A program made the translations under genes and the position numbers. From CAZHWR01 sp964536085 (GTDB lineage Bacteria > Bacillota > Clostridia > Oscillospirales > Ruminococcaceae): a DNA stretch of 19,461 bases. The notes below the pieces were generated by a model. It did no database searches. It was not told the origin of the DNA and saw only the letters and a program-made list of their open reading frames with translations. The stretch lies in the NCBI GenBank assembly GCA_964536085.1, contig CAZHWR010000034.1, forward strand, positions 1 to 19,461. The letters are read 5' to 3'. Within the stretch, counting starts at the first letter, position 1; each line of letters begins with the position of its first letter. Shown here in pieces: positions 1-6,564 of this stretch.

Positions 1-87
1 GTGGTACAGAAAAACAAGAAGTCGATAAAGGTCGGCAAAAAGACCTACAAGACAAACAAAAAGGGCGTAGCTACACTGAAAAAGTAA
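1..87 (+). CDS. C-terminal fragment of a lysine-rich, probably extracellular Ig-like protein
   Basis: Frame 1 is open from the window edge to a TAA at 85-87, giving 28 residues rich in Lys and Thr (for example KVGKKTYKTNKKGVATLKK). The pattern G-K-x-Y-x-T-N-x-x-G-V-A-T resembles the last strands of bacterial Ig-like repeats found in secreted or surface adhesins. That reading rests on pattern only, because the rest of the gene lies outside the window. A strong terminator follows directly, so this gene is transcriptionally separate from the ribosomal cluster. The GTG at position 1 is the first codon in the window and should not be read as a start. Confidence 0.6.
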   Translation: MVQKNKKSIKVGKKTYKTNKKGVATLKK

Positions 88-93
88 CACATA

Positions 94-130
94 AAGAGGC
101 AAGAGAATTTCTCTTGCCTCTTGTTTTTTG
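94..130 (+). terminator. Intrinsic terminator after the upstream fragment
   Basis: The left arm AAGAGGCAAGAGAA (94-107) is perfectly complementary to TTCTCTTGCCTCTT (109-122) and is followed by GTTTTTTG. The 14-bp stem plus T-run is a classic rho-independent terminator for the gene ending at 87. Both arms are A/T-ended, so it could also terminate convergent transcripts. Confidence 0.85.
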
Positions 131-199
131 TGCATCGATATTTATAAATACCTATTATTCCCATATTTTGTGATAATTATTCACTGCCGACGCAATATT

Positions 200-228
200 T
201 TGAAACGGATAAATATATTCGTCATATT
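200..228 (+). promoter_or_regulatory. Candidate upstream sigma-A promoter
   Basis: TTGAAA (200-205) and CATATT (223-228) are separated by 17 nt in an A/T-rich stretch upstream of the rpsJ leader. The -10 element is poor. It could be a second start point for the S10 transcript or chance in A/T-rich DNA. Confidence 0.25.
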
Positions 229-275
229 GCACAAAAATATGCATAAAAATCGGCGAAAAGTTTTCAATAAACTGA

Positions 276-304
276 TTGCAATTTTATTACGAATATAGTA
301 AAAT
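276..304 (+). promoter_or_regulatory. Candidate main S10-operon promoter
   Basis: TTGCAA (276-281) and TAAAAT (299-304) have the optimal 17-nt spacer and sit just upstream of the structured leader. Transcription would begin near 311-313, giving a 5' leader of about 305 nt before rpsJ. The A/T-rich sequence upstream (about 200-275) could serve as an UP element. No other promoter-like site of comparable quality was seen before the operon. Confidence 0.5.
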
Positions 305-311
305 AATCATT

Positions 312-616
312 GCGTGACTGCACAAGGGCGCAAATGCGCCAGATATGCGATGAAGCGGGAGGTTGCAGGGATTTTCCCTGGTTAATTTCCGTGGAGTATG
401 TCCGATTTCAAACCGGGCGGCAGAAATGTTGAATACGTTTGCAAGCGCCGATATTCTCTACTATTGCGTTTGTCTGCGGAGCGTTTTTGATTAAAACGGT
501 TCAAGTACCCCGGGAAAACTATGCGTTTTTTCGGTTTTTTATTGTGTTTATGCGAAACACACGGGTGCGTGTAACATTTTTTGTCTTGTCCCCCAAAATT
601 CAAGGAGGCGATGACA
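312..616 (+). promoter_or_regulatory. Structured leader RNA of rpsJ / S10 operon
   Basis: This gene-free stretch holds three successive helices: GGCGC/GCGCC at 327-340; a two-part stem, CGGGA 356-360 with TTCCG 387-391, enclosing CAGGGA/TCCCTG at 366-380; and GTCCG 400-404 with CGGGC 414-418. The segment from about 345 to 420 (GATGAAGCGGGAGGTTGC, then GGAGTATGTCCG) resembles sequence I recall upstream of rpsJ in other Clostridia. That is memory, not a search. Further down, the overlapping helices 543-561 and 559-572, followed by TTTTTT at 577-582, look like an alternative-pairing attenuator. Small open frames crossing this region lack ribosome binding sites and protein-like composition. Confidence 0.6.
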
Positions 617-928
617 GTGGCAGTCAAGGAAAAAATCAGAATCAGACTCAAAGGGTATGACCACAATCTTGTCGACGCGGCGGCAGCGAAAATCGTTGAA
701 AACGCCAAGCGCACGGGTGCAAGAGTATCGGGCCCGATTCCTCTTCCCACAGAAAAGGAAATCGTTACCATTCTCCGCGCCGTTCACAAGTATAAGGACA
801 GCCGCGAGCAGTTTGAGATGAGAACTCACAAAAGGCTTATCGACGTTTTAAGACCGTCGAACAAAACTGTTGAGGTTTTGCAAAGCCTTGAGCTTCCTGC
901 CGGCGTAGATATTGAAATAAAACTTTAA
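617..928 (+). CDS. rpsJ: 30S ribosomal protein S10 (uS10)
   Basis: This encodes S10, a component of the 30S head. In many bacteria S10 also binds NusB in rRNA antitermination complexes. The 103-residue product matches the family's usual length and carries the conserved core IRIRLKGYDHNLVD, GPIPLPTEKE and the FEMRTHKRLIDV segment. I chose the GTG at 617 because AAGGAGG (602-608) lies 8 nt upstream and the resulting N-terminus (MAVKEKIRIRLK) is typical. An in-frame ATG at 611 is only 2 nt from the Shine-Dalgarno and is therefore unlikely. It is the first gene of the cluster, preceded by a long leader and followed by rplC after 61 nt. Confidence 0.97.
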   Translation: MAVKEKIRIRLKGYDHNLVDAAAAKIVENAKRTGARVSGPIPLPTEKEIVTILRAVHKYKDSREQFEMRTHKRLIDVLRPSNKTVEVLQSLELPAGVDIEIKL

Positions 929-989
929 TATCCCGCAAAGCAGGTCATGTTGGCGTAAAGTCAACCAATAACCGTAGGAGGAAGAAAGA

Positions 990-1625
990 ATGAAAAAAGG
1001 AATTATCGGTAAAAAAATCGGTATGACCCAAATCTTCGACGAAAGCGGAAAGGTTATTCCCGTAACAGTCGTAGAAGCGGGACCTTGCGTTGTTTCGCAG
1101 AAGAAAACCGTTGAAAATGACGGCTATGCCGCGATTCAGGTGGGCTTCGGCGATGTTAAGGCAAACAAGGTAAAAAAGCCTCTTAAAGGTCACTTCGACA
1201 AGGCTGACGTAGCCGCGAAGAAAACCTTGAAAGAGTTCAGACTCGACGACACAGAGTCGGTCAATGTCGGCGATATCATTAAAGCGGACGTTTTTGCCGC
1301 CGGAGATATTGTTGATGTATCGGGCACAAGCAAAGGTAAAGGCTACGCCGGTACCGTTAAGCGCTACAACGGCGCAACGCTTAAGGCGACGCACGGTACG
1401 GGTCCTGTCGCAAGGCATGCGGGCTCCATGGGCGCCTGCTCGGATCCTTCAAGAATTTACAAAGGCAAAAAGATGCCCGGCCACATGGGAACGGAGTCGG
1501 TTACGATTCAGAATCTCGAAGTGGTAAAAGTAGATGCAGAGAATAATCTTATCGCGCTTCGCGGCGCGGTTCCCGGCCCCAAGGGCGGAATCGTTGTAAT
1601 CCGCGACAGCGTTAAAAAGGCTTAA
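990..1625 (+). CDS. rplC: 50S ribosomal protein L3 (uL3)
   Basis: This is L3, one of the early-assembling 50S proteins, whose long loop reaches toward the peptidyl-transferase centre. The 211 residues begin with the family hallmark MKKGIIGKKIGMTQIF and contain the central-extension signature with THGTGPVARHAGSMG and KMPGHMGTESVTIQN. Length is normal for the family. AGGAGG ends 10 nt before the ATG. It is separated from rpsJ by 61 nt with no clear hairpin and from rplD by 17 nt, so it is co-transcribed with both. Confidence 0.98.
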   Translation: MKKGIIGKKIGMTQIFDESGKVIPVTVVEAGPCVVSQKKTVENDGYAAIQVGFGDVKANKVKKPLKGHFDKADVAAKKTLKEFRLDDTESVNVGDIIKADVFAAGDIVDVSGTSKGKGYAGTVKRYNGATLKATHGTGPVARHAGSMGACSDPSRIYKGKKMPGHMGTESVTIQNLEVVKVDAENNLIALRGAVPGPKGGIVVIRDSVKKA

Positions 1626-1642
1626 GGGAAGGAGGAAGCACA

Positions 1643-2266
1643 ATGCCGAATTTAAAAGTAGTTGACATTAAAGGCAAGGAAGTGTCCTCTATGGAGCTTT
1701 CTGATGCTGTTTTCGGAATTAAGCCGAACGAGGCGGTCGTTCACGCAGCGGTTGTAAATTATCTTGCAAACCAGCGTCAGGGAACACAGTCCACCCTTAC
1801 GAGAACAGAAGTAAGAGGCGGCGGCCGCAAACCCTGGAGACAGAAAGGAACCGGTCATGCAAGACAGGGCTCCATCCGCGCTCCCCAGTGGCGTCACGGC
1901 GGCGTGGCTATCGGTCCGAAGCCGCGTGACTACAGCTATTCGCTCAACAAAAAGGTAAAAAGGCTCGCTTTGAAATCCGCGCTCAGCAGCAAGGTTATCG
2001 ACGAGGATCTGATTCTGATAGACAAAATCAGTCTTACCGAATTCAGAACAAAATCGATTGTTGAAATGCTCGAAGCAATCGGTGCGGACAAGAAGTCTTT
2101 GATAGTACTTCCCGAGGTGGATACAAAGGTAGTAAACAGCGCGAGGAATATCCCCGGCGTCAAGGCTACGCTTGTGAACACTCTCAACGTATACGACATT
2201 GTCAATCACGACAAGCTTATTGTCGCGGTCGATGCTGCCGCAAAAATCGAGGAGGTGTATGCGTAA
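1643..2266 (+). CDS. rplD: 50S ribosomal protein L4 (uL4)
   Basis: L4 is a primary 23S rRNA binder whose extended loop lines the exit tunnel, where substitutions can give macrolide resistance. The 207-residue product has the conserved loop GGGRKPWRQKGTGHARQGS and the APQWRHGGVAIGPKPRDYSY segment. In gamma-proteobacteria L4 represses the S10 operon through its leader. That mechanism is not known to extend to Clostridia and is not claimed here. Its TAA overlaps the rplW ATG by one base (TAATG at 2264-2268), which suggests translational coupling. Confidence 0.98.
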   Translation: MPNLKVVDIKGKEVSSMELSDAVFGIKPNEAVVHAAVVNYLANQRQGTQSTLTRTEVRGGGRKPWRQKGTGHARQGSIRAPQWRHGGVAIGPKPRDYSYSLNKKVKRLALKSALSSKVIDEDLILIDKISLTEFRTKSIVEMLEAIGADKKSLIVLPEVDTKVVNSARNIPGVKATLVNTLNVYDIVNHDKLIVAVDAAAKIEEVYA

Positions 2267-2559
2267 TGAAATCAGCAAGAGATATCATCTTAAAGCCTGT
2301 TATCACTGAAAAAAGCATGGCAGGCATCGCAGAGAAAAAATACACCTTTAAGGTTGCTAAGGACGCTAACAAAATCGAGATCGCAAAAGCGTGCGAGGAG
2401 ATTTTTGACGTTAAGGTCGCAAAGGTCAACACGATAAACTGCCGCGGTCATTTAAAGCGTCAGGGCAGAACCCAGGGCTACACTCCTTCGTGGAAAAAAG
2501 CTATAGTTAAGCTCAAGGAGGATTCAAAGGGCATAGAGTTCTTTGAAAGCATGGTGTAA
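2266..2559 (+). CDS. rplW: 50S ribosomal protein L23 (uL23)
   Basis: L23 sits at the tunnel exit and is the docking site for trigger factor and SRP. The 97-residue protein starts KSARDIILKPVITEKSM, the standard family N-terminus, and ends with the GYTPSWKKAIVKL segment that contacts 23S rRNA. It starts on the last base of the rplD stop codon, with GGAGGTG inside the end of rplD as its ribosome binding site. The gap to rplB is 116 nt, much wider than most of its neighbours, and is full of hairpins (separate entry). Confidence 0.97.
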   Translation: MKSARDIILKPVITEKSMAGIAEKKYTFKVAKDANKIEIAKACEEIFDVKVAKVNTINCRGHLKRQGRTQGYTPSWKKAIVKLKEDSKGIEFFESMV

Positions 2560-2574
2560 AAATTAAGACCTAAC

Positions 2575-2646
2575 GCGCAGCTTTGCGCTTCACCGGGAAA
2601 CCGCAAACGGTTTTCTCGGGGTGATGTATGAAACGGTCGCCGTTTC
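2575..2646 (+). promoter_or_regulatory. Three consecutive hairpins between rplW and rplB
   Basis: Hairpin 1 is GCGCA (2575-2579) with TGCGC (2584-2588). Hairpin 2 spans about 2591-2623: GGGAAACCG (2595-2603) pairs with CGGTTTTCT (2608-2616), partly through G-T wobbles, with outer CACC/GGTG. Hairpin 3 is GAAACGG (2630-2636) with CCGTTTC (2640-2646), a perfect 7-bp stem with a 3-nt loop. None is followed by a T-run, so termination is unlikely. An mRNA processing or stability element, a protein-binding site or a small repeat insertion are all possible. The rplB Shine-Dalgarno (AAGGAGAG) lies downstream and is not covered. Confidence 0.5.
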
Positions 2647-2675
2647 GCTAAACCAAACAAGGAGAGTGCTAACAA

Positions 2676-3509
2676 ATGGCAATAAAAAGCTATAAACCCA
2701 CCACTCCCTCCAGAAGACAGATGACGGTCACGGATTATTCCGGGCTTTCCAAGGTAGCTCCTGAAAAGAGCCTGCTTGCTCCGATGAAGAAAAAATCGGG
2801 CAGAAACAGCTACGGAAGGATCACTGTTCGCCACCGCGGAGGCGGCAATAGAACAAAATACCGCATTATCGACTTCAAGAGGGATAAAATTGGTATGAAC
2901 GCAAACGTTCTTACCCTTGAATACGATCCGAACCGTTCCGCTCATATCGCGCTCGTTCAGTATGAAGACGGTGAAAAGCGCTATATAATCGCTCCCGTCG
3001 GATTAAAAGTAGGCGATGTTATAACAGCGGGCAGCGACGCCGACATCAAGCCTGGCAACGCGCTTGCACTTTCGGATATCCCCGTAGGTACGTTTATCCA
3101 CAACGTCGAGCTTCACCCCGGCAAGGGCGCACAGCTTGTACGCGCAGCCGGAAACATGGCTCAGCTTATGGCAAAAGAAGGAGCTTACGCTCTTATCCGT
3201 CTGCCCTCCGGCGAGCTTAGAAACGTCCCCGCAAACTGCATGGCTACGATAGGTCAGATCGGAAACATCGACCACGAAAACGTAAGCCTCGGCAAGGCGG
3301 GAAGAAAACGCCACATGGGCTGGCGCCCGCAGGTTCGCGGAAGCGTTATGAACCCCTGCGACCACCCGCACGGCGGCGGTGAGGGCAAATCGCCCGTTGG
3401 ACGTCCCGGACCTGTTACCCCTTGGGGCAAACCTGCTTTGGGATATAAAACCCGCGCTAAGCACAACCGTTCAGACAAATTCATCGTCAAACGCAGGAAT
3501 TCGAAGTAG
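2676..3509 (+). CDS. rplB: 50S ribosomal protein L2 (uL2)
   Basis: L2 is among the most conserved ribosomal proteins. It joins the subunits and supports peptidyl-transferase activity. The 277 residues include MAIKSYKPTTPSRRQMTV at the N-terminus and the NPCDHPHGGGEGKSPVGRP motif near residues 226-244, whose first His corresponds to the conserved active-site-proximal histidine (E. coli H229). Length is normal. The gene follows a hairpin-rich 116-nt gap, and rpsS follows 23 nt later. Confidence 0.98.
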   Translation: MAIKSYKPTTPSRRQMTVTDYSGLSKVAPEKSLLAPMKKKSGRNSYGRITVRHRGGGNRTKYRIIDFKRDKIGMNANVLTLEYDPNRSAHIALVQYEDGEKRYIIAPVGLKVGDVITAGSDADIKPGNALALSDIPVGTFIHNVELHPGKGAQLVRAAGNMAQLMAKEGAYALIRLPSGELRNVPANCMATIGQIGNIDHENVSLGKAGRKRHMGWRPQVRGSVMNPCDHPHGGGEGKSPVGRPGPVTPWGKPALGYKTRAKHNRSDKFIVKRRNSK

Positions 3510-3532
3510 TACTGAAAGGAGGCAGATGAATT

Positions 3533-3805
3533 ATGGGCAGAAGTATTAAAAAAGGACCTTATGTACAGCCGGTCCTTCTTAAAAGAGTACAAGCGATGAA
3601 CGAAGCCGGAGAGAAGAAGGTTTTAAAAACTTGGAGCCGTTCTTCAACAATATTCCCCGATTTCGTCGGTCATACATTCGCCGTCCACGACGGACGCAAG
3701 CACGTTCCGGTATATGTAACCGAAGATATGGTAGGTCACAAGCTGGGTGAGTTTGCTCCCACCCGCACCTACAGAGGTCACGCCGGAGCTAAAACAACGA
3801 AATAG
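3533..3805 (+). CDS. rpsS: 30S ribosomal protein S19 (uS19)
   Basis: S19 is a 30S head protein that contacts S13 and the A-site finger. The 90 residues open with MGRSIKKGPYVQPVLLK and contain TWSRSSTIFPDFVGHTFAVHDGRKHVPVYVTEDMVGHKLGEF in conserved order, with length close to the family norm. AAGGAGG lies about 11 nt ahead of the ATG. The short gaps on both sides (23 and 18 nt) fit a single transcript. Confidence 0.97.
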   Translation: MGRSIKKGPYVQPVLLKRVQAMNEAGEKKVLKTWSRSSTIFPDFVGHTFAVHDGRKHVPVYVTEDMVGHKLGEFAPTRTYRGHAGAKTTK

Positions 3806-3823
3806 GCCTGAAGGAGGATTTTT

Positions 3824-4159
3824 ATGGAAGCGAAAGCTTATTTAAGACATGTCAGAATCGCTCCTCGCAAGGTTCAGATTGTTCTTGACCTAATCAGAGG
3901 GAAAGACACCGATATGGCAATGGCTATTCTCAAATACACACCGAAAGCCGCATGCGAGCCTTTACAGAAGCTGCTCAAATCGGCTGTTGCAAACGCTCAG
4001 AACAACCACAATATGGATAAGGACAATCTGTATGTTGCCGAGTGTTTTGTGTCCCCAGGTCCGATTATGAAGAGAATCAGACCCGCTGCTAAAGGAAGCG
4101 CTCACCGCATCCTTAAACGCACTTCGCATATCACCCTCGTACTCAAGGAAAAAGAATAA
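3824..4159 (+). CDS. rplV: 50S ribosomal protein L22 (uL22)
   Basis: L22 contacts all domains of 23S rRNA, and its beta-hairpin lines the exit tunnel opposite L4, a site of macrolide-resistance changes. The 111-residue protein has the N-terminal AKAYLRHVRIAPRKVQIVLDLIRGK and the tunnel-hairpin and C-terminal region around KRIRPAAKGSAHRILKRTSHIT. The hairpin reads FVSPGPIMKRIRPAAKG, with a small insertion-free loop. Length is normal. AAGGAGG precedes the ATG at good distance. Confidence 0.97.
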   Translation: MEAKAYLRHVRIAPRKVQIVLDLIRGKDTDMAMAILKYTPKAACEPLQKLLKSAVANAQNNHNMDKDNLYVAECFVSPGPIMKRIRPAAKGSAHRILKRTSHITLVLKEKE

Positions 4160-4179
4160 GCTGAAAGAGGAGGTCAATC

Positions 4180-4881
4180 ATGGGACAGAAGGTAAACCCC
4201 CACGGTCTTAGAGTGGGCGTTATTAAAGATTGGGATTCCCGCTGGTATGCAAACGACAACACTTTCGGCGATACTCTCGTTGAAGATTATAACGTTCGCA
4301 AATATCTCAAGAAGAATTTGTATGCCGCAGGCGTTGCGCGCATCGTTATCGAGCGCGACGCGTTAAAGGTGAGAATCCATATTCACTGCGCTAAACCCGG
4401 TCTCGTAATCGGTAAGGGCGGAGCTGAAATTGAAAAACTGCGCGCACAGCTGGAAGTTATGCTGGGCAAAACCGTAACCATCAACATCGTCGAGGTTCGT
4501 CAGCCCGACTTAAACGCACAGCTTGTCGCTGAAAACATCGCTTCACAGCTTGAACGCCGTATATCGTTCAGACGCGCCATGAAGCAGAGCATTCAAAGAA
4601 CAATGCGTCTTGGAGCTAAAGGTATCAAAACACGCGTTTCCGGCCGTTTGGGCGGTGCTGAAATCGCGCGTGCCGAAAGCTATCACGAAGGAACTATCCC
4701 GCTTCAGACACTGAGAGCCGACATCGACTACGGATTCGCTGAAGCACACACAACCTACGGCCGTTTGGGCGTTAAGGTGTGGATATACAAGGGCGAGGTA
4801 TTAAAGGGTGAAAAAGCCCCCGAGGATAAGCCCCAGCCCCGCCGTCAGAGAAGACCTCGCAAAGAAGGAGGAAGTAAGTAA
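4180..4881 (+). CDS. rpsC: 30S ribosomal protein S3 (uS3)
   Basis: S3 forms part of the mRNA entry tunnel and contributes to mRNA unwinding with S4 and S5. The 233-residue protein starts MGQKVNPHGLRVGVIKDW, carries a type-2 KH domain with the GKGG turn at about residues 78-81, and ends in a basic tail (PRRQRRPRKEGG). The tail contains the GGAGG that serves rplP. The TAA overlaps the rplP ATG by one base (TAATG), which implies translational coupling. Confidence 0.98.
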   Translation: MGQKVNPHGLRVGVIKDWDSRWYANDNTFGDTLVEDYNVRKYLKKNLYAAGVARIVIERDALKVRIHIHCAKPGLVIGKGGAEIEKLRAQLEVMLGKTVTINIVEVRQPDLNAQLVAENIASQLERRISFRRAMKQSIQRTMRLGAKGIKTRVSGRLGGAEIARAESYHEGTIPLQTLRADIDYGFAEAHTTYGRLGVKVWIYKGEVLKGEKAPEDKPQPRRQRRPRKEGGSK

Positions 4882-5306
4882 TGCTGCTGCCAAAACGTGT
4901 TAAATACCGCCGCGTTCACAGAGGACGCATGAAGGGCAAAGCCACGCGCGGCAATACCGTAACATACGGCGAGTTTGGCTTGATGGCGTTAGAACCCGCA
5001 TGGATTACTTCTAACCAAATCGAGGCCGCTCGTGTCGCCATGACCCGTTACATCAAGCGTGGCGGTCAGGTATGGATCAAAATATTCCCGGATAAACCCG
5101 TTACAAAAAAGCCTTTGGAAACTCGAATGGGTAAAGGTAAGGGCGCTCCGGAATACTGGGTAGCAGTAGTTAAGCCGGGCAGAGTAATGTTTGAGATGGA
5201 CGGAGTCTCGGAGGAGACAGCCCGCGAGGCTATGCGTCTTGCTATGCACAAGCTACCGATCAAATGCAAATTTGTCACAAAAGAAGAACAGGGTGGTGAG
5301 CAATAA
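4881..5306 (+). CDS. rplP: 50S ribosomal protein L16 (uL16)
   Basis: L16 organises the A-site tRNA region of the 50S subunit and is a late-assembly protein and a target region for orthosomycin resistance. The 141 residues begin MLLPKRVKYRRVHRGRMKG and include the loop ETRMGKGKGAPEYWVAVVKPG around residues 76-96, which approaches the peptidyl-transferase centre. The gene overlaps both neighbours by a single base (rpsC upstream, rpmC downstream), making rpsC-rplP-rpmC the tightest run in the cluster. Confidence 0.98.
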   Translation: MLLPKRVKYRRVHRGRMKGKATRGNTVTYGEFGLMALEPAWITSNQIEAARVAMTRYIKRGGQVWIKIFPDKPVTKKPLETRMGKGKGAPEYWVAVVKPGRVMFEMDGVSEETAREAMRLAMHKLPIKCKFVTKEEQGGEQ

Positions 5307-5506
5307 TGAAATCTAACGACTTTCGCAGTTTGTCTATGGAAGAATTGACAAAGAAAGAAAAAGACCTCAAAGAGGAGCTTTTTAACCTGAGATTCCAGCT
5401 CGCTATAAATCAGCTTGAAAACCCTGCGCGTATTAAAGCCGTTAAAAAAGACATTGCTCGCGTTAAGACGTTTATGCGCCAGTTAGAGCAAGAGCAGGCT
5501 CAGTAA
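5306..5506 (+). CDS. rpmC: 50S ribosomal protein L29 (uL29)
   Basis: L29 is a small helical hairpin protein next to L23 at the tunnel exit. The 66-residue product has the two-helix arrangement and the signature LKEELFNLRFQLAINQLENPARIKAVKKDIARVKT. Its ATG shares a base with the rplP stop, and GGTGG inside rplP is the likely ribosome binding site. rpsQ follows after 19 nt. Confidence 0.96.
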   Translation: MKSNDFRSLSMEELTKKEKDLKEELFNLRFQLAINQLENPARIKAVKKDIARVKTFMRQLEQEQAQ

Positions 5507-5525
5507 CCGAAGGGAGGATTAAGCT

Positions 5526-5783
5526 GTGAGTGAAAGAAATCTCAGAAAAACAAGAACAGGTAAAGTTGTAAGCAATAAAATGGACAAAACGGTTGTTGTT
5601 GCCATTGCGGACAATGTAAGACACCCCCTTTACAAAAAGATCATCAAACGCACCATCAAGCTTAAAGCACACGATGAAAACAACGCGTGCTCGATAGGCG
5701 ATAAAGTGCAGATCATGGAAACCCGTCCGTTGTCTAAGGACAAAAGATGGAGAGTTACCGAAATAATCGAAAAAGCTAAATAA
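5526..5783 (+). CDS. rpsQ: 30S ribosomal protein S17 (uS17), GTG start
   Basis: S17 is an early-assembling OB-fold protein that binds the 5' domain of 16S rRNA. The 85 residues contain RKTRTGKVVSNKMDKTVVVAI, the repeated strand pattern HPLYKKIIKRTIKLKAHDE and the ETRPLSKDKRWRV motif. The start is GTG at 5526, supported by GGGAGG 8 nt upstream. No in-frame ATG would keep the N-terminal residues. The downstream gap to rplN is 39 nt. Confidence 0.97.
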   Translation: MSERNLRKTRTGKVVSNKMDKTVVVAIADNVRHPLYKKIIKRTIKLKAHDENNACSIGDKVQIMETRPLSKDKRWRVTEIIEKAK

Positions 5784-5822
5784 TAGGTTTAATGCCGTTA
5801 TTCTAAGAAGGAGGAACGCACT

Positions 5823-6191
5823 GTGATACAGATGCAAACCTACCTCAAGGTGGCCGACAACACCGGAGCAAAAGAACTCATGTGCATCAGAGTGTTGGGC
5901 GGTTCCCGCAGAAGGTACGCTAATATCGGCGACGTTGTGGTAGCTTCCGTTAAAAAAGCAACACCCGGCGGCGTTGTAAAAAAAGGTGATGTAGTTAAAG
6001 CTGTTATTGTTCGTTCGGCTAAAGGACTTCGTCGGCAAGACGGAACCTATATCCGCTTTGACGAGAATGCAGCCGTTATCATCAGAGATGACAAAACCCC
6101 GAGGGGTACTCGTATTTTTGGCCCGGTGGCAAGAGAGCTTCGTGAAAGAGATTACATGAAGATACTCTCGCTTGCACCCGAAGTGCTTTAA
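5823..6191 (+). CDS. rplN: 50S ribosomal protein L14 (uL14), GTG start
   Basis: L14 is a subunit-interface protein that forms bridges to 16S rRNA and is the binding site of the silencing factor RsfS. The product has the standard 122 residues, starting MIQMQTYLKVADNTGAKEL and ending REL-RERDYMKILSLAPEVL. GTG at 5823 gives the canonical MIQ N-terminus and lies 7 nt after AAGGAGGAA. The ATG three codons on would cut conserved residues. Confidence 0.97.
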   Translation: MIQMQTYLKVADNTGAKELMCIRVLGGSRRRYANIGDVVVASVKKATPGGVVKKGDVVKAVIVRSAKGLRRQDGTYIRFDENAAVIIRDDKTPRGTRIFGPVARELRERDYMKILSLAPEVL

Positions 6192-6206
6192 TGGAGGTGC
6201 CGGAAG

Positions 6207-6548
6207 ATGAGTAAAATGCACGTTAAAACCGGCGATACGGTAGTATTGCTTACAGGTAAATACAGCGAAAAATACAAAGACGATAAGAAAAACTTTAAAA
6301 CCGGCAAGGTTTTAGAAGTAAGCCCTAAAGAAGGCAAGGTTATCGTCGAGGGAATGAACACCGTTACAAAGCACGTTAAGCCCCGCAAAATGGGCGAGCA
6401 GGGCGGTCTTGTAAAAGCCGAGGCTCCTATATACGCGTGCAAGGTAATGGTAGTTTGCCCCAAATGCAACAAGCCCACAAGAACAGGAAGAAAGATTGAA
6501 GATGGCAAAAAGCTCCGCGTTTGCAAACGCTGCGGCGCTGCTTTTTAA
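6207..6548 (+). CDS. rplX: 50S ribosomal protein L24 (uL24) with zinc-finger C-terminus and an insertion
   Basis: L24 is an assembly initiator that binds the 5' end of 23S rRNA through a KOW domain. The 113 residues carry the KOW core (HVKTGDTVVLLTGK, then KTGKVLEVSPKEGKVIVEG) and a C-terminal cysteine quartet, C84-x2-C87 and C106-x2-C109, the zinc-binding form. Between TGK and KTGKVL there are 12 residues (YSEKYKDDKKNF) where typical L24 proteins have about 3, so the KOW loop has grown by about 9 mostly charged residues. The start ATG is 9 nt after GGAGG. An ATG three codons later is also possible. Confidence 0.96.
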   Translation: MSKMHVKTGDTVVLLTGKYSEKYKDDKKNFKTGKVLEVSPKEGKVIVEGMNTVTKHVKPRKMGEQGGLVKAEAPIYACKVMVVCPKCNKPTRTGRKIEDGKKLRVCKRCGAAF

Positions 6549-6564
6549 GTGAGGAGAAGATTTC

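Noticed and set aside
1..3. GTG at position 1 as a gene start
   Set aside because: It is the window edge. The frame is a lysine-rich C-terminus, and no upstream ribosome binding site can be seen.
439..660. A 73-codon plus-strand frame beginning inside the leader (TTG 439)
   Set aside because: No Shine-Dalgarno precedes the start, and it runs out of frame into rpsJ. Its short hydrophobic start looks accidental in T-rich sequence.
382..829. Overlapping open frames on both strands across the rpsJ leader and rpsJ
   Set aside because: They overlap the structured leader or the clear rpsJ gene, lack ribosome binding sites, and have no protein-like features. They are shadows.
945..1418. Long minus-strand frames opposite rplC, rplD, rplB and rplN
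   Set aside because: Each is antisense to a firmly identified ribosomal-protein gene and gives low-complexity or unfamiliar protein. Such shadows are common where codon third positions are G/C-rich.
6216..6218. Alternative L24 start at the fourth codon (ATG)
   Set aside because: The upstream ATG at 6207 has better spacing (9 nt) to GGAGG. The downstream ATG would lie 18 nt away.
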